Shown one piece after another: positions 46,227 through 55,382 of a stretch of 64,000 bases of DNA. The stretch comes from JBGAHD01 sp044226395 (GTDB lineage: Bacteria > Pseudomonadota > Gammaproteobacteria > Xanthomonadales > Ahniellaceae). The notes below the pieces were generated by a model. That model saw nothing but the letters and a program-made list of their open reading frames with translations. It searched no databases and had not been told where the DNA came from. A program made the translations under genes and the position numbers. Every line of letters starts with the position of its first letter. Within the stretch, counting starts at the first letter, position 1. The stretch spans positions 868,001 through 932,000 of the forward strand of contig JBGAHD010000001.1 in assembly GCA_044226395.1 (NCBI GenBank), in the 5' to 3' direction.

Positions 46227-47504
46227 ATGACTGATATCAGCAGCAATTTCGTCGGCATCCGCGCGCCCAATCCGTTCTGGCTGGCGTCCGCGCCGCCGAC
46301 CGATAAGGCCTACAACGTTCACCGCGCCTTCGAGGCCGGCTGGGGCGGCGTGGTTTGGAAGACGCTGGGCATGGATCCGCCCGTGGTCAATGTCAGCTCG
46401 CGCTACGGCGCGGTGCAATGGAATGGTCAACGCATCGCCGGCTTGAACAACATCGAACTCATCACCGATCGGCCGCTGGCGGTCAACCTCGCCGAGATCC
46501 GCGAGGTCAAGCGCGCCTGGCCCGACCGCGCGATGATCGTGTCGCTGATGGTGCCCTGCGACGAACAGTCGTGGAAAACCATCCTGCCGCAAGTCGAGGA
46601 CACCGGCGCCGACGCGGTCGAACTCAACTTCGGCTGCCCGCACGGCATGAGCGAGCGCGGCATGGGCTCGGCCGTGGGTCAGGTGCCCGAGTACGTGGAG
46701 ATGGTCACGCGCTGGGTCAAGCAGCACTCGCGCCTGCCCTGCATCGTCAAGCTCACGCCCAACATCACCGACATTCGCACCTCGGCGCGCGCCGCGCATC
46801 GCGGTGGCGCCGACGCGGTGAGTCTGATCAACACGATCAACTCCATCGTCTCGGTCGATCTCGACCAGATGGCGCCCACGCCCACGGTCGATGGCAAGGG
46901 CACGCACGGCGGCTATTGCGGCCCGGCGGTGAAACCCATCGCGCTGAACATGGTCGCCGAGATCGCGCGCGACGCGCAGACGCGCGGCCTGCCGATCTCG
47001 GGCATCGGCGGCATCGGCACCTGGCGCGACGCGGCCGAATTCATGGTGCTGGGCTCGGGCACAGTGCAGGTGTGCACGGCGGCGATGCACTACGGCTTTC
47101 GCATCGTCGACGACATGATCAATGGCCTGCGAAACTGGATGGCCGAGAAGGGCTATCGGCGCCTGGAGGACTTCGTCGGCAAGGCCGTGCCCAATGTCAC
47201 CGACTGGCAGTATTTAAACCTCAAGTACGACATCAAGGCGCGCATCAATCAGGACCTGTGCGTGCAGTGCGGCCTGTGCCACATCGCCTGCGAGGACACC
47301 GCGCACCAGGCCATCATGAAAGAAAAGGACGGCCGCCGTCACTTCGAGGTGATCGACGCCGAGTGCGTGGGCTGCAATCTGTGCATGCACGTGTGTCCGG
47401 TCGACCACTGCATCACCATGGAACGCGTCGACCAGGGCGGCTACGCCAACTGGACCACGCATCCCAACAACCCCATGCGCAAGACCGAGCCGGGCACGGC
47501 GTGA
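46227..47504 (+). CDS. preA: NAD(P)-dependent dihydropyrimidine dehydrogenase subunit PreA
   Basis: The catalytic FMN subunit that reduces uracil or thymine to the 5,6-dihydro form. The product is 425 residues. The dihydroorotate-dehydrogenase-like barrel starts NPFWLASAPPTDKAYNV and includes LNFGCPHGMSERGMGSAVGQ, KLTPNITDI and SGIGGIGTWRDAAEF. Two C-terminal 4Fe-4S motifs follow, CVQCGLCHIAC and CVGCNLCMHVCP. At the position where I recall the catalytic Cys of mammalian enzyme (ACGQ), this protein has Val (AVGQ), as in E. coli PreA. A 28-bp palindrome follows the gene. Confidence 0.94.
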   Translation: MTDISSNFVGIRAPNPFWLASAPPTDKAYNVHRAFEAGWGGVVWKTLGMDPPVVNVSSRYGAVQWNGQRIAGLNNIELITDRPLAVNLAEIREVKRAWPDRAMIVSLMVPCDEQSWKTILPQVEDTGADAVELNFGCPHGMSERGMGSAVGQVPEYVEMVTRWVKQHSRLPCIVKLTPNITDIRTSARAAHRGGADAVSLINTINSIVSVDLDQMAPTPTVDGKGTHGGYCGPAVKPIALNMVAEIARDAQTRGLPISGIGGIGTWRDAAEFMVLGSGTVQVCTAAMHYGFRIVDDMINGLRNWMAEKGYRRLEDFVGKAVPNVTDWQYLNLKYDIKARINQDLCVQCGLCHIACEDTAHQAIMKEKDGRRHFEVIDAECVGCNLCMHVCPVDHCITMERVDQGGYANWTTHPNNPMRKTEPGTA

Positions 47505-47518
47505 GCCACGACCGACGC

Positions 47519-47546
47519 GATGAAGCCCCGCGCGCGGGGCTTCATC
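47519..47546. terminator. 28-bp perfect palindrome after preA
   Basis: GATGAAGCCCCGCG is followed at once by its reverse complement, giving a 12-bp stem with a CGCG loop, 14 bases past the preA stop. No T tract follows, so it may act as a weak terminator, an mRNA 3'-end stabiliser or a protein-binding site between preA and the transporter gene. Confidence 0.5.
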
Positions 47547-47599
47547 AATCGCCCGCGCTGGATTAGATTCACCCTCACCTTCCGCCGCGCGAGGTCGCC

Positions 47600-49093
47600 G
47601 TGAGCGAACATCGTCCCGATACCGCCGTCAGCCACGGCGCGCTCTACAACGAAGACCTCGCGCCAACCTCGGTCGCGCAACGCACCTGGACCTGGTACCA
47701 CTTCGCCGCGCTGTGGGTGGGCATGGTGATGTGCATTCCCTCGTACACGCTGGCGGCGGGCCTGATCGATCAGGGCATGTCGCCCTGGCAGGCGGTGACC
47801 ACGGTGCTGCTGGGCAATGCCATCGTGCTGGTGCCGATGCTGTTGATCGGTCATGCCGGCGCCAAGTATGGCATTCCCTACGCGGTGCTGGTGCGCGCCT
47901 CGTTCGGCACGCAAGGCGCGAAATTGCCGGCGCTGTTGCGCGCGATCGTCGCGTGCGGGTGGTATGGCATCCAGACGTGGTTCGGCGGTTTGGCGATCTA
48001 CACCTTGCTCAACATCATCACCGCCGGCGCGCTGGTGGGCGAGCCGCTGGCGATGCTCGGCATCAATGTCGGGCAATTGATCTGCTTTCTCGCGTTCTGG
48101 TTGCTGCAGTTGTACTTCGTGATCAAGGGCACGGAGTCGATCCGCTGGCTCGAGACCTTGTCCGCGCCGGTGAAGATCGTGATGTGCGTGTTCCTGGTGA
48201 TCTGGGCGCTCAACGCCGCCGGCGGTTTCGGCACGATGATGCACACGCCCTCGCAGTTCGGGCCCGGCGGCGCGAAGGAAGGCTTGTTCTGGGCGACGTT
48301 CTGGCCCTCGCTGACGGCGATGGTCGGGTTCTGGGCGACGCTCGCGTTGAACATTCCCGACTTCACGCGCTTCGCGCGCTCGCAGCGCGATCAGGTGATC
48401 GGACAAACCATTGGCTTGCCGATTCCCATGGGCTTGCTGGCGCTGATGTCGGTGCTCGTGACATCGGCCACGGTGGTGATCTACGGCAAGGCGATCTGGG
48501 ATCCGGTCGATCTGTCGGCGCGCTTCACTGGCATCGGCGTGGGCGTGGCGCTGTTCATCCTCACGCTCGACACCATGTGCTGCAACCTCGCGGCGAATCT
48601 GGTCGGTCCGGCCTATGACTTCGCCAGTCTCGCGCCCAAGCGCATCAGCTATCGACTCGGTGGCTTGATCACCGCCGGCATCGCGTTGCTGGCGATGCCG
48701 TGGAAGATTCTCGAGAGCACGCAGGGCTATATCTTCACCTGGCTCGTGGGTTACTCCGCCCTGCTCGGTCCGGTCGCGGGCATCATGCTGGTGGACTATT
48801 ACCTTCTGCGCGGCACGCGCCTGGACACTCGCGAGTTGTTCGAGGAAGGCGGCGAGTATCGCTATCACAAGGGCTGGAACCCGGCCGCCGTGATCGCGCT
48901 CGCGGCCGGCGTGCTGCCGAATCTGCCGGGCTTTCTCAACGCCGCGTTTCCGGAAAGTTTCGCCGGCGTGCCCGTATTCTTCAAAACCTTGTACACCTAT
49001 GCGTGGTTCGCGGGCCTGGGCATTTCGGCCGCGGTCTATGCGATCTTGATGCAATGGCAACGCGCGCGGCGTCCCACGCCGGCGGCCGCGTGA
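47600..49093 (+). CDS. NCS1-family nucleobase transporter (uracil/allantoin/hydantoin type)
   Basis: A 497-residue inner-membrane symporter with about 12 helices. The N-terminal WTWYHFAALWVGMVMCIPSY and YGIPYAVLVRASFG with WYGIQTWFGG are the NCS1 substrate-site segments; IPDFTRFARSQ and ILTLDTMCCNLAANLV are typical of the PucI/Mhp1 branch. The start is GTG at 47600, with GAGG 8 bases upstream. It lies between preA and the dihydropyrimidinase gene, so uracil, cytosine or a dihydropyrimidine is the probable cargo. Substrate assignment from neighbours only. Confidence 0.88.
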   Translation: MSEHRPDTAVSHGALYNEDLAPTSVAQRTWTWYHFAALWVGMVMCIPSYTLAAGLIDQGMSPWQAVTTVLLGNAIVLVPMLLIGHAGAKYGIPYAVLVRASFGTQGAKLPALLRAIVACGWYGIQTWFGGLAIYTLLNIITAGALVGEPLAMLGINVGQLICFLAFWLLQLYFVIKGTESIRWLETLSAPVKIVMCVFLVIWALNAAGGFGTMMHTPSQFGPGGAKEGLFWATFWPSLTAMVGFWATLALNIPDFTRFARSQRDQVIGQTIGLPIPMGLLALMSVLVTSATVVIYGKAIWDPVDLSARFTGIGVGVALFILTLDTMCCNLAANLVGPAYDFASLAPKRISYRLGGLITAGIALLAMPWKILESTQGYIFTWLVGYSALLGPVAGIMLVDYYLLRGTRLDTRELFEEGGEYRYHKGWNPAAVIALAAGVLPNLPGFLNAAFPESFAGVPVFFKTLYTYAWFAGLGISAAVYAILMQWQRARRPTPAAA

Positions 49094-49107
49094 GCACGGG
49101 AGGTTCT

Positions 49108-50535
49108 ATGTCAGCGGTCTTGATTCGCGGCGGCACCGTCGTCGACGACACCCACAGTTATCGCGCCGACGTGCTGTGCGCCGACGGCCGCATCGCCGCC
49201 ATCGCCGAGCGTCTCGACGCGCCCGCGGGCGCCGAGGTCATCGACGCCGGCGAGCAATTGATCATGCCCGGCGGCATCGATCCGCACACGCACATGGAAC
49301 TGCCCTTCATGGGCACGGTGGCGAGCGATGATTTCTACACCGGCACCGCCGCCGCGCTGGCCGGTGGCACGACGAGCATCATCGACTTCGTGATTCCCAA
49401 TCCGAAGCAATCGCTGCTCGAGGCGTTTCATACCTGGCGCGGTTGGGCCGAGAAAGCCGCGGCCGACTACGCCTTTCATGTCGCGGTGACGTGGTGGGAC
49501 GAATCGGTGCATCGCGAGATGGGAATACTCGCGAAGGATCACGGTGTGTCCAGCTTCAAGCACTTCATGGCCTACAAGAACGCCATCATGTGCGATGACG
49601 AAGTGTTGGTGAACAGCTTCAACCGCTGCGTCGAACTGGGCGCGCTGCCGACCGTGCACGCCGAGAACGGCGAACTGGTGTTCCGCCTGCAACGCAAGCT
49701 CGTCGCCGCCGGCATCACCGGGCCGCAGGGTCATCCGCTGTCGCGTCCGCCCGCGGTCGAAGGCGAAGCGGCCAATCGCGCCATTCGCATCGCCGAGGTG
49801 CTGGGCACGCCGATCTACATCGTGCACGTCTCCGCCAAGCAAGCGCTGGAAGCGATCTCTCGCGCGCGCGGCGAAGGCCAGCGCGTGTTCGGCGAAGTGC
49901 TCGCGGGGCATCTGTTGATCGATGATTCGGTTTATCGCGACACCGATTTCCGCCGCGCCGCCGCGCATGTGATGAGCCCGCCGTTCCGTCCCAAGGAACA
50001 TCAAGACGCGCTTTGGGCCGGCCTGCAAGCCGGGCATCTGCACACCACGGCCACCGATCACTGCTGTTTCTGCGAACCGCAAAAGGCCGCGGGCAAGGAC
50101 GACTTCACCAAGATCCCCAACGGCTGCGGCGGCGTCGAGGATCGCATGTCGCTGTTGTGGCACTACGGCGTCGGCACCGGCCGACTCACGCCCAGCGAAT
50201 TCGTGCGCGTGACCTCGGCCAACGCCGCGCAAATCTTCAACCTCTATCCGCGCAAGGGCACGGTGAAAGTCGGCGCCGACGCGGATCTGGTCGTGTGGGA
50301 CCCCAAGGGCTCGCGCACGATCTCGGTCAAGACCCATCACCAGAACGTCGACTACAACATCTTCGAAGGCCGCACCGTCACCGGCATCGCCACGCACACG
50401 CTCACGCGAGGCGTGGTGGCCTGGAAGAACGGCGATCTGCGCGCCGTGCGCGGCGCGGGCCGCTACGTGCCGCGGCCGACGTCGGGGGCGTTCTTCGAGG
50501 CCAACAGCAAACGGCAAGCCGCGCTCGCGGGTTGA
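49108..50535 (+). CDS. hydA: dihydropyrimidinase (D-hydantoinase)
   Basis: Opens dihydrouracil to N-carbamoyl-beta-alanine. The product is 475 residues of the amidohydrolase superfamily. Metal ligands are in GGIDPHTHMELPF; the carboxylated Lys is Lys157 in HFMAYKNAIM; later ligands are in TVHAENGELV, IYIVHVSAKQAL and the Asp in TATDHCCFCEPQK. The C-terminal FNLYPRKGTVKVGADADLVV is usual. ATG 49108 has GGGAGG just upstream; a longer frame through the transporter gene is rejected. It ends the pathway gene run and converges on the next gene with a 1-base gap. Confidence 0.94.
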   Translation: MSAVLIRGGTVVDDTHSYRADVLCADGRIAAIAERLDAPAGAEVIDAGEQLIMPGGIDPHTHMELPFMGTVASDDFYTGTAAALAGGTTSIIDFVIPNPKQSLLEAFHTWRGWAEKAAADYAFHVAVTWWDESVHREMGILAKDHGVSSFKHFMAYKNAIMCDDEVLVNSFNRCVELGALPTVHAENGELVFRLQRKLVAAGITGPQGHPLSRPPAVEGEAANRAIRIAEVLGTPIYIVHVSAKQALEAISRARGEGQRVFGEVLAGHLLIDDSVYRDTDFRRAAAHVMSPPFRPKEHQDALWAGLQAGHLHTTATDHCCFCEPQKAAGKDDFTKIPNGCGGVEDRMSLLWHYGVGTGRLTPSEFVRVTSANAAQIFNLYPRKGTVKVGADADLVVWDPKGSRTISVKTHHQNVDYNIFEGRTVTGIATHTLTRGVVAWKNGDLRAVRGAGRYVPRPTSGAFFEANSKRQAALAG

Positions 50536-50536
50536 G

Positions 50537-51211
50537 TCAGGCGCCGCTGGTATCCTTGTCGGGCTTTTCTTCAAATAGGCTCGGAATGTATTCGGCGACG
50601 GGCCCGAGTTCTCGGTTTGGTCCTGACGACGAGGGCCACGTCGGCGAATCGAACAGCGTGGCCTCTTCCTTGACGGCGCCGAGCAGGGTCTCGATGGCGC
50701 TGGCGTCGGCGGTCGACAGTTCGCCGTCGACTCGTCGAGCGTCGATCGCGTCGAGCCAGTCTTTCAAGAGGCGCCGACGTTCGGGCCCCGGGACCTGCGC
50801 GCGAAACAGTTCCACGTCGACCGCGCGAGCGGCGCGCAACACTTCGATTTCCTTGAACTTGTATTCCGAGAAGCGCGGCTCGAAGGTTGGCGGCCGATTC
50901 ACGGCCCAATACGCCGAAGGCGAGAACTTGGCGTCAACGCCCAACCACAGGCCCGGAAGAAAGCCCGCCGAGAACGCCAGGAGTTGCACCGCGAGCAGCC
51001 GCGCGCGCGCCGGCATCGTAGGTCCGAGCAAGGCATCGCTCTTCTGCGGCGCGCGGGCGATGTAGACCGCGCCACCCGCGGTCGCGAGCGAAAACACCAG
51101 GGGCAACAGCACCGCCACCACGGGCGATTGCGAGATCCCCGTCAGCGTGCCGATCATCAGACCGAAGAAGACTAAGGCCAGACTCAATAACGCGTTCGTC
51201 GCGAAACCCAT
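50537..51211 (-). CDS. membrane protein of unknown function
   Basis: No family recognised. The product is 224 residues from ATG 51211, which has GGGAGGG about 6 bases upstream. Three hydrophobic segments are visible: ALLSLALVFFGLMIGTLTG, VAVLLPLVFSLATAGGAVYIA and LLAVQLLAFSAGFLPGLWLG. They are followed by a soluble region of about 120 residues with Glu/Arg-rich helices (EIEVLRAARAVDVELFRAQ) and an acidic tail. The layout suggests a small sensor or scaffold with a cytoplasmic domain. It ends 1 base from the dihydropyrimidinase stop but on the other strand, so it is not part of that operon. The 216 bases upstream of it hold no gene I can see. Confidence 0.75.
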   Translation of the reverse strand: MGFATNALLSLALVFFGLMIGTLTGISQSPVVAVLLPLVFSLATAGGAVYIARAPQKSDALLGPTMPARARLLAVQLLAFSAGFLPGLWLGVDAKFSPSAYWAVNRPPTFEPRFSEYKFKEIEVLRAARAVDVELFRAQVPGPERRRLLKDWLDAIDARRVDGELSTADASAIETLLGAVKEEATLFDSPTWPSSSGPNRELGPVAEYIPSLFEEKPDKDTSGA

Positions 51212-51427
51212 GCGTGCCCTCCCGTGCTGCCGCAGTGTAAGCACGCTGGAGAGCATGTCCTCGGGCAACCCGCGCAGCCGCGCTGAAGTCTGAGCGACCA
51301 GATCAATTGATTCGCGGCTATCTCGCGAGCGAATTCAGCGCCGCTGAGGTTCCGTGCTCAGCCCCGCTGGGTGTCGCAGTGACCCTGAACTTCCGGCTTC
51401 GAACGAATCGTTGCCGGACCGCTTCGC

Positions 51428-53323
51428 TCAATCCCCCGCGCCAATGCGCACGCGCTGCCTCGCCAAAACCTCGCGTCGCCCATCATGACCCACGACCGCG
51501 ATCGCGAGTTCGTGCCAGCCTTTCGACAACCGCATCGCATCGACCGTCGCCGCGAAACCCACGTTGGGTTGCGCGGGATCGGTCGAGTCCGGCCATTGCG
51601 CCAGCACTTGCGGCGCGGGAAGGCCGTGCTCGGCGAGCGTGATCGCATCGCCGTCGAGCACGATCTCGACTTTCGCCAGACCATCGCCATCGCGAAACGC
51701 CCAACCGGTGACATCAAAAGGCCCGGGCGGCACGGTGACGTCGATCGCGGGCGTGTCGATGTAAGCAAAGGCCGGTAACTGACACGGCGTGGCGCGTTGC
51801 CCCGCGACGGGCGGCTTGACCTCGAAGGCGACAAAACGCCAGCGGCCCGCGAACAGATTCAGATCATCGATCGCGCGCAATTCGCCGAAGCGATCGCACA
51901 GTCCGCGAATCAGATCGGGCTGCTCGCGCGCGTCGACCGCGCTGACTTCGACGATGAGCACGCCCGAAGTCCATGCGAGCGCGCGCAACGCGGCCTCGTC
52001 GCGACGCAGAACCTCGAGCTCGCCTTGACGACCATGCTTGCGATTCATCGGATGATCGAGCACGTACACCGGTCGCGCGTCGCGCAAGCGGAACGACCAT
52101 TGCGCGGCCGGCATGAAGTTGTCGGCGATCAAGGTCGCCTTCGGATGCGTCGCGGCCAATCGCGCGGACCAGCGATAGAACTCGCGCCAGCCTTGCAGAT
52201 TGTCCGGGATCGGTCGGCCCAGCGGCGGCCGATCGATCGACGCGGGCAGGCTCGCGTTGAACAACACCGCGCCGGTGAGGCCCACGCCCGCGAGCGCGAC
52301 CGGCACGGTCAAGCGCGCGATCCAGCGTCGAATCAAGGCCGAGGCGCCGCCATGCCGCTCGCGCCAATCGCGCAGGATGCCGGGCACCAAGGGCAAGGCC
52401 AGCAGATAAGCCGGCAAGGGCCAATGCAAATGCAGGCGCGTGTTATCGGTGAACAAGCCCACGAGCAGATAGAACACCAGCATGCCACCGCCGATCAGGG
52501 CCAGGATGTCGTGCGGCGCGTCGTGCTGATCGCGGCGTCGCCAGGCCACGACCATGGCCGTCACCGCGACGATCCACAACATCGGCGTGGTCACGCCCCA
52601 TTGCACCACCGGCTCGGCCAAGGCGCCCCATTGGAACGACCACGGATGACGATCGACGAACTGAAACCGAAAGCCCGCCCACTCGTGACGCAGGTTGAAG
52701 ATCAGGGTCGGCACCAAGCCCAGCAGGCCAATCCCAAAGGCTGCGTACAAACGCGGCCCACGCCACAACGCGCGTCCGCGCGGCGCGGCGATCAGAAACA
52801 CCAGGCCCATGAAACACGCCACCGCGAAGCGATAGTGCGCCAGCCACCCCGCCGCGATCAGCGCACCCAGCCACAAGTAGTCGCGCCAGCGCCCGGTGCG
52901 CACGACGTTGTCGAGCATCAAGGCCAGCAGCAAGATCACCACGGTCAGCGGCACATCGGGCAAGGCCAACAGCCCCATGCTCGCCGCGAGCGGCACGAGC
53001 ATGCTCAGGATCGCGGCCGCGCGCGACTCGCCATCGCCAACGAAACGACGCGACCACGCGAACACCAGGAACGGCAACATCAACCCCAGGATCAGGAACC
53101 CCAGGCGCGTGGCCAAGGTCTGAGGCACCGGCAATTGCGTGCCGAGCGCGATCAGCCAGGGCGTTAGGCCGGGCACGTCGGTGTGGGCGAAGCCCGGGGA
53201 GCGACTCTCCAGCCAGTAGAAGGCCTCGTCGCCGAACAAAGGCAGACGCCAGGCCAGCCAGACCTTGGCCAGGGTCAGCACCACTAACAACAGAGCGAAA
53301 ACGACGCGCGAATTCAACCGCAT
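51428..53323 (-). CDS. GT39/ArnT-like membrane glycosyltransferase with C-terminal beta domain
   Basis: A 631-residue polyprenyl-phosphate-sugar-dependent glycosyltransferase of the PMT/ArnT/GT83 type. The first helix is followed by the periplasmic loop with the catalytic motif LFGDEAFYWLESRSPG. About 10 more helices follow. The distal part is soluble and ends in a beta-sandwich-like domain, with DVTGWAFRDGDGLAKVEIVL, not usual in ArnT. ATG 53323 is chosen; a TTG 33 codons upstream also keeps frame. It is divergent from moxR. Acceptor unknown: lipid A, protein or other glycan. Confidence 0.85.
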   Translation of the reverse strand: MRLNSRVVFALLLVVLTLAKVWLAWRLPLFGDEAFYWLESRSPGFAHTDVPGLTPWLIALGTQLPVPQTLATRLGFLILGLMLPFLVFAWSRRFVGDGESRAAAILSMLVPLAASMGLLALPDVPLTVVILLLALMLDNVVRTGRWRDYLWLGALIAAGWLAHYRFAVACFMGLVFLIAAPRGRALWRGPRLYAAFGIGLLGLVPTLIFNLRHEWAGFRFQFVDRHPWSFQWGALAEPVVQWGVTTPMLWIVAVTAMVVAWRRRDQHDAPHDILALIGGGMLVFYLLVGLFTDNTRLHLHWPLPAYLLALPLVPGILRDWRERHGGASALIRRWIARLTVPVALAGVGLTGAVLFNASLPASIDRPPLGRPIPDNLQGWREFYRWSARLAATHPKATLIADNFMPAAQWSFRLRDARPVYVLDHPMNRKHGRQGELEVLRRDEAALRALAWTSGVLIVEVSAVDAREQPDLIRGLCDRFGELRAIDDLNLFAGRWRFVAFEVKPPVAGQRATPCQLPAFAYIDTPAIDVTVPPGPFDVTGWAFRDGDGLAKVEIVLDGDAITLAEHGLPAPQVLAQWPDSTDPAQPNVGFAATVDAMRLSKGWHELAIAVVGHDGRREVLARQRVRIGAGD

Positions 53324-53445
53324 ACACAATTTGACCGCGTCGACACGACGGACAAGACTACACTCGGGCGCGTCACTGGCCGCGACCCGCGAGCCTCGCG
53401 CGCGACGGCGCGAACTTCCCAACGATCATCCATAAGACGACGATA

Positions 53446-54405
53446 ATGACCCAAGCCTCCCCCGCGACGCGAGCCCCCCGCGACAGCGACCCTCGCCAGG
53501 CCCTCGACGCGGCCATCGCGCAAGTCAACACCGTGCTGCTGGGCAAGAGTCGCGAAGTGCGCCTGGCCTTCGCCTGCCTGCTCGGCGGCGGTCACCTGTT
53601 GCTCGAAGATCTGCCCGGCATGGGCAAGACCACGCTCGCGCACGCATTGGCGCAAACGCTGGGGCTGAGCTTCCAGCGCATCCAGTTCACCTCGGATCTG
53701 CTGCCCTCGGACATCATCGGCGTGTCGATCTACGAGCGCGAGCGCAACGCCTTCACCTTTCATCCGGGCCCGGTGTTCGCCCAAGTGGTGTTGGCCGATG
53801 AGGTCAATCGCGCCACGCCCAAGACGCAGAGCGCCCTGCTCGAAGCCATGGCCGAAGCCCAGGTCACGGTCGATGGCACGAGTCATCCGCTGCCCGAACC
53901 TTTCTTCGTCATCGCCACGCAGAATCCGGTCGATCTGGCCGGTACGTTTCCCCTGCCCGATTCGCAGCTCGATCGTTTTCTAATGCGGCTGGGTCTGGGC
54001 TATCCCGATCCCGCGGCCGAGCGCGAGATGCTCGCCAGTCCCGATCGACGCAAGTTGCTCGAGCAACTCGCGCCGCGCCTCAACGCGGCCTCGGTGCTGG
54101 AACTGCGGCGCGTGATCGATGAAGTCGTGTGCAGTCCGGCCTTGGTCAACTACGTGCAGGCCTTGCTCGCGGCCACGCGGCAACATGCGCGCATTCGCGT
54201 GGGCTTGTCGCCGCGCGCGGGCTTGTCCTTGCTGCGCGCCGCGCGCGCGATCGCCTTCTTGTCGGGTCGCGCGTATGCCCTGCCCGATGACGTGCGGCAA
54301 GTGTTCGTCGCCGTCGCCGCGCATCGCCTGGTGCCCAGCCCCGACGCCGGCGCCACGCGCGAAGCGCTCGCGGCCCTGGTGCTCGAGCACGTCGCGGTGG
54401 ATTGA
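53446..54405 (+). CDS. MoxR-family AAA+ ATPase
   Basis: A 319-residue AAA+ ATPase of the MoxR type, thought to act as a chaperone for metal-centre or membrane complexes. Walker A is in EDLPGMGKTTLAHALAQ, Walker B in VVLADEVNRATPKTQ, sensor 1 in FVIATQNPVDLAGTFPLP. The C-terminal lid (VGLSPRAGLSLLRAARAIA) is complete. It is the first of a three-gene set with DUF58 and a transglutaminase and shares one base with the next start (TGATG). Confidence 0.95.
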   Translation: MTQASPATRAPRDSDPRQALDAAIAQVNTVLLGKSREVRLAFACLLGGGHLLLEDLPGMGKTTLAHALAQTLGLSFQRIQFTSDLLPSDIIGVSIYERERNAFTFHPGPVFAQVVLADEVNRATPKTQSALLEAMAEAQVTVDGTSHPLPEPFFVIATQNPVDLAGTFPLPDSQLDRFLMRLGLGYPDPAAEREMLASPDRRKLLEQLAPRLNAASVLELRRVIDEVVCSPALVNYVQALLAATRQHARIRVGLSPRAGLSLLRAARAIAFLSGRAYALPDDVRQVFVAVAAHRLVPSPDAGATREALAALVLEHVAVD

Positions 54406-55382
54406 TGACCGCGATACCTGCCCGCCTACGCGCGCGCTGGGACGGCCTGGTGCAACTGGCCGAGCGGCGCCTGCCGGCGCTGACGCGTTACAAGCGGCCC
54501 GAGGCGTTGCCGATCACCCTGCATCAACGCCGCATCTATGTCATTCCCACGCGCTTCGGCCTGGGCTTCGGCACGATGCTGGCGGTGATGCTGTTGGGCG
54601 CGCTCAACTTCAACAACAATCCGGCGTTGCTGCTGACGTTCTTGCTCGCGGGCGGCGCCTTGTTGGCGATGCCGCGCACGGTGCAGCACTTGAATGGCAT
54701 TCGCTTGGTCGCCGCGCGTGGACAGACCGTGCATGCGGGCCAGATCCTCACCGTGCAACTGCATTTTCAGCAGACCGAGAATCAAGCGCGCCCGCGCCTG
54801 AGCTTGCACCGCGACGACACGATCGAACGCTTCGACCTCGTCGAAGGCGGCACCGTCACGCCGATGCGCGTGACCGCGACGCGTCGCGGCCTGCAAGCGG
54901 TAGGGCGCCTGGCGCTGTCGGCGGAATATCCCTTCGGCATGTTCCATGCGTGGAGCGTGCTCAATCCCGACGAGACCGTGCTCGTCTACGCCCGGCCCGA
55001 ATCGCCCGCGCCACCGCTGCCGCGCAAAGCCGCGCGCGACGCGCATCACGAACGCGCCGCGCAGGGCGAGGACTGGCACGGCCTGCGCGACTATCGCGTC
55101 GGCGATCCGCAACGCGCCATCGCGTGGAAGGCGAGCGCGCGCCAGGACCGTCTGCTCAGCAAGGAGTTCGCCGAACCCGCGGGCGATGAAGTGGTGCTCG
55201 ACTGGCATGCGCTGCACGGTCTCGATCACGAACACCGCATCGCGCGACTCACCGCCTGGGTGCTCGATGCCGCCGCGCAGAACCTGAGCTTCCGATTGAT
55301 CCTGCCGCAAGCCGCGCTCGGCCCCGCGCGCGGCGACGAACACAAGCACGCATGTTTGCGCGAACTCGCCCTCTTGCCTTGA
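54405..55382 (+). CDS. DUF58 domain-containing membrane protein
   Basis: A 325-residue protein commonly paired with MoxR. Two adjacent N-terminal helices (GFGTMLAVMLLGALNFNNNP then LLTFLLAGGALLAMP) precede a beta-rich region and the DUF58 core GEDWHGLRDYRVGDPQRAI followed by WKASARQDRLLSKEF. ATG 54405 is chosen; a TTG just before it also opens the frame. It is probably a membrane-linked partner of the MoxR ATPase. Its end overlaps the next gene by 31 bases. Confidence 0.93.
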   Translation: MTAIPARLRARWDGLVQLAERRLPALTRYKRPEALPITLHQRRIYVIPTRFGLGFGTMLAVMLLGALNFNNNPALLLTFLLAGGALLAMPRTVQHLNGIRLVAARGQTVHAGQILTVQLHFQQTENQARPRLSLHRDDTIERFDLVEGGTVTPMRVTATRRGLQAVGRLALSAEYPFGMFHAWSVLNPDETVLVYARPESPAPPLPRKAARDAHHERAAQGEDWHGLRDYRVGDPQRAIAWKASARQDRLLSKEFAEPAGDEVVLDWHALHGLDHEHRIARLTAWVLDAAAQNLSFRLILPQAALGPARGDEHKHACLRELALLP

